Position numbers and translations under genes: made by a program. From contig NZ_JAGPNL010000009.1 of assembly GCF_018069565.1 (NCBI RefSeq), positions 1 to 64,000 on the forward strand: a stretch of 64,000 nucleotides of DNA. Reading direction: 5' to 3'. The notes under the pieces were generated by a model. That model was not told the origin of the DNA. It saw only the letters and a program-made list of their open reading frames with translations, and did not search any database. The stretch comes from Streptomyces tagetis (GTDB taxonomy: Bacteria; Actinomycetota; Actinomycetes; Streptomycetales; Streptomycetaceae). Positions 33,926 through 42,146 of the stretch are shown in pieces (positions within the stretch are counted from its first letter, which is position 1; each line of letters opens with the position of its first letter).

Positions 33926-35180
33926 CGCCTGCCGCCTCTCCCCGTGGGCCGGCCCCGGGGCGCCCGGGGGCCGGCGTGGTCTTCGGTGCCCTCAGTTCGA
34001 CCTCGGTGCCCTGGCCGGGGACCGAGATCAGCTCGGCGGTGCCGCCGAGGTCGCGCAGCCGGCCCCGGATGGACTGGGCCACCCCGAGCCGCCCCTCCCC
34101 CTCCGCCTCGGCGAGCCGGCCCTCCGGGATGCCGGGCCCGTCGTCGCGGACGGTGACGATCACTTCGCCGGGCTCGTCCTCGACGAGGAGCCAGGCCCGC
34201 GCCCCCTCGCCGGCGTGCCGTCGGACGTTGTCCAGGGCGGCGCCGACCGCGGCGGCCAGTTCCCGGGCGGTGGCCGGGGGCAGCAGGACCGGCGCCCCCG
34301 GTTCGGCGAGGCTCACCCGCGCCCCGGCCCGGGGGGCGAGCAGGGCGCGCAGGTCGACCGGGGCGCCGGGGTCGTCCCCCTCGTCGTCCGGTTCGTCCAC
34401 GATCCGTACGACGGCGCCCTCGGCGGTGTCCTCGGAGACCCGGGAGACGGGGACCAGCCCGCCGGAGACCAGGGTGCGCAGCGCGACCTCCTGCTCGCCC
34501 GCCATCCGGCCCAGCTCGGCCGCCTCCCCGCCGATGACGGCGCCGCGCCGCTGCACCATGGCCAGCACCTGGAGCACGCTGTCGTGGATGTCCCGGGCGA
34601 GCCGCTCCCGCTCCCGGGTGGCGGCCTCGATCTCCAGGGCGCGGGCCAGGGTGCGTTCGGAGGCGCGGGCGACCTCGACGACGTAGCCGATGGCGATGGA
34701 GGCGACCCAGACGAGGATGACGTTGTGGACGGTGTCGCGGGCGGGGGTGCCGCGTTCGACCAGGTTGGCGAGGGCGACCAGCGAGGAGGCGAGCGCCGCC
34801 CAGCGCCAGCCGCCCTTGACGGCGAAGGCGAGGACGGACCCGGCGGTCCATATCGACGGCAGGGTGGGCCCGCCGTCCATGACCCGCGCGGGGGCGTCGG
34901 CGACGGGGGTGAGCAGGATGCCGGTGAGCGCGAGGGTGAGGTCGGCGGCGAGGAACCGCTTGGTGCAGCGGGCCGCGTTCGCGACCCTCGGGAGGGTGGC
35001 GAGGGTCCACACGCACAGGACGGCGAAGTAGCCGACGGCGAGCCAGGGCCGGGTGAAGCCCTCGTACGCGGTGGCGAAGAGCCCGGTCGCGTAGAGGGCG
35101 GCGAGGACCCGGTAGGCGGTCAGCGCGCGCCACAGCGGCTGTTCGACCGACATCCTCATGACTCGCTCGCGTCCGGCCAT
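33918..35180 (-). CDS. macS: Sensor histidine kinase MacS
   Basis: The 420-residue kinase has about five membrane spans in the first 155 residues and a HisKA_3 dimerisation helix with the phospho-acceptor His199 in RERLARDIHDSVLQVLAMVQRRG. The C-terminal HATPase domain has the N-box ALDNVRRHAGEG and G-box DDGPGIPEGRL. There is little extracytoplasmic sequence, so the signal is probably sensed in the membrane. The ATG at 35180 follows GGGGGAGACGG; a shorter start at the later ATG (MSVEQPLW) is possible. It overlaps macR and the pair is clearly one operon. Confidence 0.87.
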   Translation of the reverse strand: MAGRERVMRMSVEQPLWRALTAYRVLAALYATGLFATAYEGFTRPWLAVGYFAVLCVWTLATLPRVANAARCTKRFLAADLTLALTGILLTPVADAPARVMDGGPTLPSIWTAGSVLAFAVKGGWRWAALASSLVALANLVERGTPARDTVHNVILVWVASIAIGYVVEVARASERTLARALEIEAATRERERLARDIHDSVLQVLAMVQRRGAVIGGEAAELGRMAGEQEVALRTLVSGGLVPVSRVSEDTAEGAVVRIVDEPDDEGDDPGAPVDLRALLAPRAGARVSLAEPGAPVLLPPATARELAAAVGAALDNVRRHAGEGARAWLLVEDEPGEVIVTVRDDGPGIPEGRLAEAEGEGRLGVAQSIRGRLRDLGGTAELISVPGQGTEVELRAPKTTPAPGRPGAGPRGEAAGDE

Positions 35181-35241
35181 GTCCCGTCTCCCCCGTCTCC
35201 GTCACCGCCCCGTGGCGGCCCGCCCCGTCCGGCGCCGGCCG

Positions 35242-36066
35242 CTACGGCTCGGAGCGGCCCTCGCCCCCGGCCGCGTCGGTCTCCGTCGCCGTCGCCGTCT
35301 TCGGCTTCGTCTCCGGCCTCGTCTCCGGCTTCGCCTTAGGCGAGTCCTTGCCGGCCTTCGCGGCTTCCTTCTCCGCCTTCGCCGCCTCCGCGAGCTGCCG
35401 CTTCATCGCGGTCGCGTAGACGTCGACGTACTCCTGGCCGGAGAGCTTCATGATTTCGTACATGACCTCGTCGGTCAGCGCCCGCAGCACGAAACGGTCG
35501 TGCTCCATGCCCTGGTAGCGGCTGAAGTCCAGCGGCGCCCCGATGCGGATGCCGGGACGCATCAGCTTGGGCACGACCTGTCCGGGCGGCTGGATCTTCT
35601 CCGTGTCGATCATGGCGACCGGCAGCACCGGGGCGCCGGTGGCGAGGGCGACGCGGGCGAGGCCGCCGGGCTTGCCCCGGTAGAGGCGGCCGTCCGGGGA
35701 GCGGGTGCCCTCCGGGTAGATGCCGAACAGCTCGCCGCGCTCCAGCACCTCGATCCCGCTCCTGATGGCGGCCTCCCCGGCGCCGCGCCCCCCGGAGCGG
35801 TCCACCGGGAGCTGGCCGACCCCCTTGAAGAAGGCGGCGGTCAGCCGGCCCTTGACGCCGGGGGTGGTGAAGTACTCGGCCTTGGCGATGAAGGTGACCT
35901 TGCGGTGCAGGACGGCCGGCAGGAAGAACGAGTCGGAGAACGACAGGTGGTTGCTGGCCAGGATGGCGGGGCCCTCGGCCGGGACGTGCTCCAGTCCCTC
36001 CACCCAGGGCCGGAAGGCGAGCTTCAGCGAGCCCCCGATGGTGACCTTCATCGCGCCGTACAACAA
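35242..36066 (-). CDS. PlsC-family 1-acylglycerol-3-phosphate acyltransferase
   Basis: This 274-residue protein has the acyltransferase motifs NHLSFSDSF (HX4D, near residues 39-47), the VGQLPVDRSGG region, YPEGTRSPDG near residues 125-134, and LPVAMIDTEKI. It should acylate lysophosphatidic acid or a related acceptor at the membrane. The C-terminal 45 residues are a Lys/Ala/Glu/Thr tail of low complexity. The TTG at 36066 is chosen because GGGAGG lies seven bases upstream. It is a monocistron divergent from the lipase-like hydrolase, which also suggests lipid metabolism. Confidence 0.9.
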   Translation of the reverse strand: MLYGAMKVTIGGSLKLAFRPWVEGLEHVPAEGPAILASNHLSFSDSFFLPAVLHRKVTFIAKAEYFTTPGVKGRLTAAFFKGVGQLPVDRSGGRGAGEAAIRSGIEVLERGELFGIYPEGTRSPDGRLYRGKPGGLARVALATGAPVLPVAMIDTEKIQPPGQVVPKLMRPGIRIGAPLDFSRYQGMEHDRFVLRALTDEVMYEIMKLSGQEYVDVYATAMKRQLAEAAKAEKEAAKAGKDSPKAKPETRPETKPKTATATETDAAGGEGRSEP

Positions 36067-36217
36067 GCGAGTGCCTCCCGTGTCCGATGCTCAGAGATTA
36101 TCCCGGGCCACGGTCAATGGCCCCGACGCCCCTGGTCGGTGTCAGTGCGGTCGCGTACGGTGAAGTACCCGCACCCGGTGTGCCCGCGGTGCCCGCTCGT
36201 CACGAGGGAGACCACAC

Positions 36218-37021
36218 GTGCCGGTCCTGCCCGGAGCCGAGCCGTTCCGCCACGACGGCGGGGAGGCCGGCGTCCTCCTCTGCCACGGTTTCACCGGCTC
36301 CCCGCAGTCCCTGCGCCCCTGGGCCGTCCACCTCGCCGCGCGCGGCCTCTCCGTCTCGCTGCCGCTGCTGCCCGGACACGGCACCCGCTGGCAGGACCTC
36401 CAGCTCACCGGCTGGCAGGACTGGTACGCGGAGGTCGACCGCGCGCTGCGCGTCCTGCGCGAGCGGTGCGAGACGGTCTTCGTGGCCGGGCTGTCGATGG
36501 GCGGCGCCCTCGCGCTGCGGCTCGCCGCCCGGCACGGCGACGCGGTCTCCGGCGTGATCGTCGTCAACCCGGCCAACCGGATGCACGGCCTCGCACCGCA
36601 CGCCCTGCCGGTCCTGCGCCACCTCGTGCGCACCACCCGGGGCATCGCGAGCGACATCGCCCGGCCCGACGTCGAGGAGCTGGGGTACGACCGGGTGCCG
36701 CTGCACGCCGCGCACTCGCTGCGCGCCTTCTTCCGCCTCGTCGACGGCGAGCTGCCCCAGGTCACCCAGCCGCTGCTGCTCCTGCGCAGTCCGCGCGACC
36801 ACGTGGTGCCGCCGGCCGACTCGGCCCGGGTGCTCGGCCGGGTCTCCTCGACGGACGTGACGGAGATCCTGCTGGAACAGAGCTGTCACGTGGCGACGTT
36901 GGACCATGACGCGGACCGGATCTTCGCGGAGAGCGTCGCGTTCATCGGCCGGCTCGCACCCGGTTCCGTCGGGGAGACGGAGCCGGGTCTCGGCAAGGAA
37001 GGGACGACCGCAGGTGGCTGA
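36218..37021 (+). CDS. Alpha/beta hydrolase (carboxylesterase / monoacylglycerol lipase type)
   Basis: The 267-residue protein has a complete serine-hydrolase triad: Ser93 in the nucleophile elbow GLSMGG, Asp194 in LRSPRDHVVPP and His224 in EQSCHVATLD. LLCHGFTGSPQS near residue 21 supplies the oxyanion-hole HGF motif. The length and pattern match bacterial carboxylesterases of the Est30/monoacylglycerol lipase group. The GTG at 36218 follows GGGAG. It overlaps the next gene by 8 bases. Confidence 0.9.
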   Translation: MPVLPGAEPFRHDGGEAGVLLCHGFTGSPQSLRPWAVHLAARGLSVSLPLLPGHGTRWQDLQLTGWQDWYAEVDRALRVLRERCETVFVAGLSMGGALALRLAARHGDAVSGVIVVNPANRMHGLAPHALPVLRHLVRTTRGIASDIARPDVEELGYDRVPLHAAHSLRAFFRLVDGELPQVTQPLLLLRSPRDHVVPPADSARVLGRVSSTDVTEILLEQSCHVATLDHDADRIFAESVAFIGRLAPGSVGETEPGLGKEGTTAGG

Positions 37022-37706
37022 GCACGACTCCGACCGCGACGAACGGGAGGAGCGGGAGGACCGGGGCCCGCACCCCGCTCCGGAGGCGGACCGACCGCAC
37101 CCCGCCCCCGAGGGGGAGAGTCCGCGCCGCGAGGCGGCGGCCGGTCCGGCGGACAGTCCGGCGGCCGGACCGGCGGGCCCCGCGCCGGGCGCCGCGCCGG
37201 GCGCCGCCGAGCCGGCCTTCGACGAGGACGCCGCCTGGGCGGCGATCGTCGCCGGGTACGGGCAGGAGCCGCCGGACCCGCCGGGCGCCAAGCCGTTCAA
37301 GTCGGTGGAGGACCTGGCGCTGCTGGAGGCCGACACCAACGACGAGAAGCCCGCCCCGGCCCGTCCGCTGGGCGGTTCGGTGGTCTTCGCGCCCGGGGTG
37401 GGTCCGCGCGACCACTCGCTGGCCGAGCCGTCCGAGGACGACTTCGAGGAGGAGGACGAGGGCCACTTCGTGCCGCCCGAGCCGCCCCCGCTGTCGGAGG
37501 GCGACACGACCACGAAGTTCGCCTGGCTGGGCGTGATCGGCGGTCCGGTCCTGCTGCTGCTCGCGGTGGTGCTCGACTGGGAGATGACGTGGTGGCTGAC
37601 GCTGCTCACCATCGGCGGCTTCCTCGGCGGCTTCGCCACGCTGGTGGCGCGGATGCGCACGGGTGACGAGGACGACGACGACCCGGGCCGCGGCGCGGTG
37701 GTCTGA
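37014..37706 (+). CDS. Acidic Pro/Ala-rich protein with C-terminal membrane spans
   Basis: This 230-residue protein begins with about 70 residues of Asp/Glu/Arg and Pro/Ala-rich disordered sequence. A central acidic region contains PAFDEDAAWAAIVAGYGQEPPD, and two C-terminal membrane spans (FAWLGVIGGPVLLLLAVVLDW and WWLTLLTIGGFLGGFATLVARM) are followed by an acidic tail. The GTG at 37014 overlaps the esterase stop and has AAGGAAGGG upstream. It is unknown in function; co-translation with the esterase suggests it anchors or assists that enzyme. Confidence 0.78.
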   Translation: MAEHDSDRDEREEREDRGPHPAPEADRPHPAPEGESPRREAAAGPADSPAAGPAGPAPGAAPGAAEPAFDEDAAWAAIVAGYGQEPPDPPGAKPFKSVEDLALLEADTNDEKPAPARPLGGSVVFAPGVGPRDHSLAEPSEDDFEEEDEGHFVPPEPPPLSEGDTTTKFAWLGVIGGPVLLLLAVVLDWEMTWWLTLLTIGGFLGGFATLVARMRTGDEDDDDPGRGAVV

Positions 37707-37780
37707 CCCCCCTTGCCGTACGCCCCGGCGGCGCGGCGGTCCGGCCCCTCGGCCGTCCGTCCCGCCCGGGGCCGCAGGGC

Positions 37781-38539
37781 TCAGGAGGCCGGGACGCGCA
37801 GGGCGGCCAGCACCGGCAGGTGGTCGGTGGCGGCCACCAGGTCGCCCCGGTCCACCCCGGGCAGGCTCCGCGGCACCCCGCACCCCAGCACCTCGACGCC
37901 GGCCGTGGTGAACAGGGCGTCGATGCGCTGGTGCGGGTCGGCCGCCGTGGAGGTGTACTCGCCGCCCCAGGGCGTGGCCGTCCAGCAGTCCCGCACCCCC
38001 TCGGCGAGCCGCCGGTGGGTGGGCCCGCCGGGGCGTTCGTTGAGGTCGCCGCCGGCCACCGCGTGCTCCACGCCCAGCCCGGCCAGGTGGTCCAGGACCA
38101 TCCCGGCCTGGGCGAGGCGCTCGTCGGCCCGCAGGGAGAGGTGGCAGCTCAGCACGCCGAGGCGGGCTCCGCCGATACGGACCACGGCGGTGGCGAGGCC
38201 CCGGCGGTGCAGCCCCGGGGTGAGCGGCAGCAGCACGTCCCCGGTGCGCTCCACGGTGGCCCGCAGCGAGCACAGCAGCGCCGGTCCGGCGGCCGGGGCG
38301 CCCCCGGAGAGGACCACCAGCCCGGAGGCGGCGGCGAGCCGGGCGAGCTTCTTGCGCCAGCGGAAGAAGCGGGGCGCCTCCTGGAGGAGGACGAGGTCGG
38401 CCTCGCAGGCGGCGACGACCCGGGCGAGCGCGTCGGTGTCGTCGCGCATCGAGCGGACGTTGTACGAGAGGACCCGGACGACGGCGGAGCCGTCGGGCTC
38501 GGTGCGCGAGGCGGGCAGCGGGGTGTCGGTGGTCGCCAT
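37781..38539 (-). CDS. Endonuclease/exonuclease/phosphatase family protein
   Basis: The 252-residue protein has the metal-dependent EEP fold: VLSYNVRSM, the metal ligand Glu in LVLLQEAPRF, HLSLRADERLAQ, GGDLNERPGG and the terminal ATDHLPVLAAL. Substrates in this family range from nucleic acids to phospholipids and cannot be predicted here. The ATG at 38539 has no ribosome site and TATCTT seven bases upstream, so it is probably leaderless. It lies directly downstream of the glkA terminator. Confidence 0.88.
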   Translation of the reverse strand: MATTDTPLPASRTEPDGSAVVRVLSYNVRSMRDDTDALARVVAACEADLVLLQEAPRFFRWRKKLARLAAASGLVVLSGGAPAAGPALLCSLRATVERTGDVLLPLTPGLHRRGLATAVVRIGGARLGVLSCHLSLRADERLAQAGMVLDHLAGLGVEHAVAGGDLNERPGGPTHRRLAEGVRDCWTATPWGGEYTSTAADPHQRIDALFTTAGVEVLGCGVPRSLPGVDRGDLVAATDHLPVLAALRVPAS

Positions 38540-38556
38540 GCGGGTCAAGATACGAC

Positions 38557-38595
38557 GCGGGCCCGCCGTCCCCGGGTGGGGCTCGGCGGGCCCGC
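38557..38595 (-). terminator. Hairpin terminator of glkA
   Basis: GCGGGCCCGCCG (38557-38568) pairs with CGGCGGGCCCGC (38584-38595) across a 15-base loop, 16 bases past the glkA stop. It also sits just upstream of the putative -10 of the EEP-family gene. Confidence 0.75.
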
Positions 38596-38610
38596 GCGCA
38601 CGACCGGGCG

Positions 38611-39564
38611 TCACATGATCGGGTCGGGCTCCCGGGCGAGGTCGGCGGCGCCCACGAGGCCCGCCTCGTTGCCGAGCCGGGCGGCGATCACGTCGGCCAC
38701 CGGACGCCAGTTCCCGCCGACCAGCCACCGCTTGTAGGAGGTGCGGATCGGGTCGAGGACCAGATCGCCCTCGTCGGAGAGGCCGCCCCCGACGATGAAC
38801 GCGGAAGGGTCGAAGAGCGAGGCCAGGTCGGCGAGGCCGGCCCCGGCCCAGCGGGCCAGTTCCCGGTAGGAGTCGACGGCCACCGGGCAGCCCTGCCGGG
38901 CGGCGACGGAGATGTGCTTGCCCTCGATGCCCTCGGGGGTGCCGTCGCCCAGCCCGAGGAGGACGCCGGCGCGCTCCGGGGTGGCGTTGGCGCGCTGCTT
39001 GGCGTAGCGGACGAGGGCGCGGCCGGAGGCGTACTGCTCCCAGCAGCCCTGGGAGCCGCAGCCGCACAGCAGCCCGTCGGGCACCATGCGGATGTGGCCG
39101 AACTCGGCGGCCACGCCGAAGTGGCCCCGGCGCAGCTTGTTGCCGATGATGATGCCGCCGCCGAGGCCGGTGCCGAGCGTGATGCAGATGACGTTGCGGT
39201 GGCCCTTGCCGGCGCCGAACTTGTACTCGCCCCAGGCCGCCGCGTTCGCGTCGTTCTCCACCACGACGGGGAGCCCCACGCGGGCCTCGACCTTCTCCTT
39301 GAGCGGCTCCTGGCGCCAGTCGATGTTCGGCGCGAAGTAGACGGTGGAGCGCTGCCGGTTGACGTACCCGGCGGCGCCGATGCCCACGCCGACGATCTCG
39401 TGTCCGGCCCGCGCCCCGTCCACGGAGGCGGCGATGGCGTCCACGATGGCCTCGGGCGTGGTCGGGGTCGGCACCTTGAAGGTCGAGAGGATGTTTCCGT
39501 CCTCGTCGACCACGCCGGCCGCGATCTTCGTGCCGCCGATGTCGACGCCGATGGTGAGTCCCAT
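38611..39564 (-). CDS. glkA: ROK-family glucokinase
   Basis: GlkA phosphorylates glucose and in Streptomyces is also needed for carbon catabolite repression. The 317-residue protein has the ATP motif IGVDIGGTKIAAGVVD, the sugar-binding ENDANAAAWGEY, GTGLGGGII, and the ROK zinc motif CGCGSQGCWEQYASG. The ATG at 39564 has a GAGGGATT site. The gene upstream on the same strand resembles SCO2127, which has been linked to glkA expression and glucose uptake in S. coelicolor. Confidence 0.96.
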   Translation of the reverse strand: MGLTIGVDIGGTKIAAGVVDEDGNILSTFKVPTPTTPEAIVDAIAASVDGARAGHEIVGVGIGAAGYVNRQRSTVYFAPNIDWRQEPLKEKVEARVGLPVVVENDANAAAWGEYKFGAGKGHRNVICITLGTGLGGGIIIGNKLRRGHFGVAAEFGHIRMVPDGLLCGCGSQGCWEQYASGRALVRYAKQRANATPERAGVLLGLGDGTPEGIEGKHISVAARQGCPVAVDSYRELARWAGAGLADLASLFDPSAFIVGGGLSDEGDLVLDPIRTSYKRWLVGGNWRPVADVIAARLGNEAGLVGAADLAREPDPIM

Positions 39565-39696
39565 GAATCCCTCAGTTTCGGTCGAGCCCCGCTACGGCCA
39601 ACCGTACCCGAGGCGATGCCGTCGGATTCGCGTCCCGGCCAGGCCGCACGGGCCCGGATCGCACGGCCGTTCGCACCGGAACCGGGGGTGGGAACC

Positions 39697-40293
39697 TCAG
39701 TCCAGGTCGATGCGCCGGCCGGTGCCGTCGCCCTCGCCGTCGTCGCCGGTGTCGGCGGCGTCGGCGGCGTCGGCGGCGTCGGCGGCGTCGGCGGCGTCGG
39801 CGGCGTCCTCGCCGTCCGCGCGGGAGGCGGCGGCGTCCCGGGGGTCGCGGGGGTCGCCCTCGGCACCGCTCCCGGTGGCCCCGGTGGTCCAGCGGCGCTC
39901 CTGTCCCTGGACCGCGGAGCGGTAGGCGGCCAGGAGTTCCCCGCCGGCCGCGGCGAGGTGGTCGAAGACGTCGGGGTTGCGCTCGATGACGGGCTCGACG
40001 GCGGCCTTGGCCTGCCGGACGGCCTGCCGCACCGCCTCCTGGGCGGCGGGTCCGGCGACCGCGCCGAGCAGCGGGGCGGGGAGGCCGGTGAGCTTGTCGG
40101 CGACGGCGTCGACCAGCCGGCGCAGCTCCTCGGCGGCCGAGCCGGGGGGCGGCCCGTAGGCGGAGCGGCGGCGGGCCTTCTCCTCCTCCAGGTCCTCGGC
40201 GCAGGCCGTGGCCCAGGCGTCGGCGTCGGTCACCCGTACCTCGTCGGCGGCGTCGGCGCGAGCGTCCTCGGGCGTGGGCGGCTCTTCGCTCAT
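39697..40293 (-). CDS. SCO2127-like protein upstream of glkA (DUF5304)
   Basis: The 198-residue acidic protein has a helical core (about residues 20-130) with DADAWATACAEDLEEEKARRR, AAEELRRLVDAVADKLTGLPAPLLGAVAGPAAQEAVRQAVRQAKAAVEPVIERNPDVFDHL. It ends in a low-complexity Asp/Ala/Gly tail that contains (Ala-Asp-Ala) repeats. The place beside glkA and the general make-up match SCO2127 of S. coelicolor, reported to stimulate glkA expression; the identification is by context. ATG at 40293 with CAGGAGT upstream. Confidence 0.75.
   Translation of the reverse strand: MSEEPPTPEDARADAADEVRVTDADAWATACAEDLEEEKARRRSAYGPPPGSAAEELRRLVDAVADKLTGLPAPLLGAVAGPAAQEAVRQAVRQAKAAVEPVIERNPDVFDHLAAAGGELLAAYRSAVQGQERRWTTGATGSGAEGDPRDPRDAAASRADGEDAADAADAADAADAADAADTGDDGEGDGTGRRIDLD
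39751..39804. repeat. Six perfect 9-bp tandem repeats in the SCO2127-like gene
   Basis: The unit GTCGGCGGC occurs six times without interruption and encodes the Asp-Ala-Ala stretch near the C-terminus of the SCO2127-like protein. It is in frame, so copy-number change would alter only tail length. Confidence 0.95.
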
Positions 40294-40350
40294 GACGGAC
40301 TCCTGACTGGGTTTCGTGCCTCCGACGTTACCCGACCGGGCCCGGGAGGT

Positions 40351-41523
40351 TCACCGGCCGCGGGGCCACAGCCGCGGGTCCGGCGCGAACCGGACGGCGA
40401 GGGTGCCCTCCCGCAGCGCGGCGCCCTCGACGGTGCAGCGGCGCAGCGCGGAGGGCAGCGGCACGATCCGGCGGAACGGGCCCGCCGTGACGACGAGTTC
40501 GTCGCCGCGCCGCACCAGGTCGAGTTCCTCGCGCAGGGCGCCGGGGAGCGGGATGTGCCAGACGAGGACCCCGTCGGCGGCGAGCCGGTCGGTGACCGGC
40601 CAGGCGACGGGCGGACCGTCCGGCCCGGTGTGCGGGGCGGCGAGGGCGGCCAGGTCGTCCTCGCCGCGCGGGTCCCGGCCGAGGTGGGCGACGGGGTGCA
40701 CGGGGTGCGTCTCGCGCCATTCGTCGAGGGTCTTGCGCTGCTGGGCGAGGGGGCCGGCCAGCCAGCCGTCGGCGGGGACGTCCTCGGGCAGCACCCGGTT
40801 GGCGACGAGCAGGTCGGTGCGCAGTCCGCGCAGGGCGAGGCCGAGGCCGGCGGCGCGGACGGCGTCGGCGCCGGCCGGGCCGGGTTCGGCGACCAGCCGG
40901 ACGACGGTGCCGGGGTCGGCGAGGACGGCCTCGGTGGCGGCCAGCTCGCGGTCCCAGCGGGCGGTGGTCTCGTAGAGGCCCTCGGCGGGCATCGGGACGC
41001 CGGCGAGCCGGCCGAGGACGGGGCGCAGGGCGCGGGCCGCCTGCCGCTCGGGCGGGAGGAGCCGGCGCAGGTAGCGGCGGAGTTCCTCGGGCAGGGCGAG
41101 CAGGGCGAGGGCCTCGGGCACGGGCGGCAGGTCGACGACGAGCACGTCGTGGGCCTCGGCGAGGGCGGCGTCGCGCAGGGCGCGCAGCAGGGCGAGTTCC
41201 CCGGCGCCGGGGAGCGGGGTCAGCTCCTCGGGGTCGAGGCGGGCGGCGCCGAGCAGGTCGAGTGCGGAGGCGGCGCGTTCCTGGAGGCCGGCGAGGTCGT
41301 CGCGGAAGCCCCGGGCGGCGTCGGGACGCCAGACGGTCAGGCCCGGTGCGGCGGGGGCCGGTGTCCCCCCGGTGGGGACGCCGAGCGCGGCGCCGAGGGT
41401 GTCGTCGCGGTCGGAGCCGATCAGGAGGGTGCGGTGGCCCGCACGGGCGGCGGCGAGCGCGGTGGCTGCCGCGACGGTGGTACGGCCACTGCCGCCGGGG
41501 CCCGTGATCAGGAGGGTGCGCAT
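40351..41523 (-). CDS. ArsA-like P-loop ATPase with altered Walker A
   Basis: This 390-residue protein has an ArsA/Get3-like layout: MRTLLITGPGGSGRTTVAAATALAAARAGHRTLLIGSDRD at the N-terminus, a VLVVDLPPVPEALALLALPEELRR switch region near residue 145, and a C-terminal beta-rich tail. The deviant Walker A of this family is normally GKGGVGKT; here both lysines are missing (Pro9 and Arg14). The ATG at 41523 has TAGCGT eight bases upstream and no ribosome site. It follows an SRPBCC gene on the same strand. The function is unknown. Confidence 0.8.
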   Translation of the reverse strand: MRTLLITGPGGSGRTTVAAATALAAARAGHRTLLIGSDRDDTLGAALGVPTGGTPAPAAPGLTVWRPDAARGFRDDLAGLQERAASALDLLGAARLDPEELTPLPGAGELALLRALRDAALAEAHDVLVVDLPPVPEALALLALPEELRRYLRRLLPPERQAARALRPVLGRLAGVPMPAEGLYETTARWDRELAATEAVLADPGTVVRLVAEPGPAGADAVRAAGLGLALRGLRTDLLVANRVLPEDVPADGWLAGPLAQQRKTLDEWRETHPVHPVAHLGRDPRGEDDLAALAAPHTGPDGPPVAWPVTDRLAADGVLVWHIPLPGALREELDLVRRGDELVVTAGPFRRIVPLPSALRRCTVEGAALREGTLAVRFAPDPRLWPRGR

Positions 41524-41580
41524 GGAAGCGAACGCTACCCGCGCCGCGGCGCCCCGGTGCCCGCACACCGGGTCGGCGGG

Positions 41581-42021
41581 CTACGGGTGGACCGACTCCA
41601 CGCGCTTCTTCAGGCCGGCCAGGGCCCGGTCGATGATGACCTTCTCGGCCTTGCGCTTGATCATGCCGAGCATCGGGATCTTGACGTCGACGGTGAGCCG
41701 GTAGGTCACCTCGGTGCCCTTGCCGGAGGGCTTGAGCTGGTAGGAGCCGTCCAGGGAGCGGAGCATCTGGGACTTGACCAGGGTCCAGGAGACCTCGTAC
41801 GGGCCGGTCCAGGTGTAGGCGAGGGTCTGGTCGTCCTTGATCGCGCCGGCGTCCATGACGAGGCGGACCTGCTCGGCGCGGCCGTCGGCGCCGGCGGCGA
41901 GGACCTCGGCCTCCTTCACCTCTCCGGTCCACTCCGGGTAGCGGGCGAAGTCGGCGATCACCTCCATGACGTAGGCGGGCGCCGCCTCGATCGTGATGCT
42001 CGAACTGGTGTGTTCCGCCAT
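41581..42021 (-). CDS. SRPBCC-family (polyketide cyclase/COQ10-like) protein
   Basis: The 146-residue protein has the START-like fold pattern: ITIEAAPAYVMEVIADFARYPEWTGEVKEAEVL at the N-terminus, a central GPYEVSWTLVKSQMLRSLDGSYQLKP, and a C-terminal helix RKAEKVIIDRALAGLKKRVE. Such proteins bind hydrophobic ligands. The ATG at 42021 has an AGGAG site. It precedes the ArsA-like gene by 57 bases on the same strand. Confidence 0.88.
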   Translation of the reverse strand: MAEHTSSSITIEAAPAYVMEVIADFARYPEWTGEVKEAEVLAAGADGRAEQVRLVMDAGAIKDDQTLAYTWTGPYEVSWTLVKSQMLRSLDGSYQLKPSGKGTEVTYRLTVDVKIPMLGMIKRKAEKVIIDRALAGLKKRVESVHP

Positions 42022-42146
42022 CGCCGTGGCTCCTCCGGATGCGGGCCGGTACTGGGGTCGTCTCGGCACGTGTGTGCCGCGTGCAGGCTACCGCGCACCC
42101 GGACGGTCACCGCCGCCACCTGCCGGGCCGCCGCGGCACCGCCGCC

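Noticed and set aside
39751..39804. CRISPR-like repeat array
   Set aside because: The repeats are contiguous 9-bp in-frame units without spacers and lie inside a coding region.
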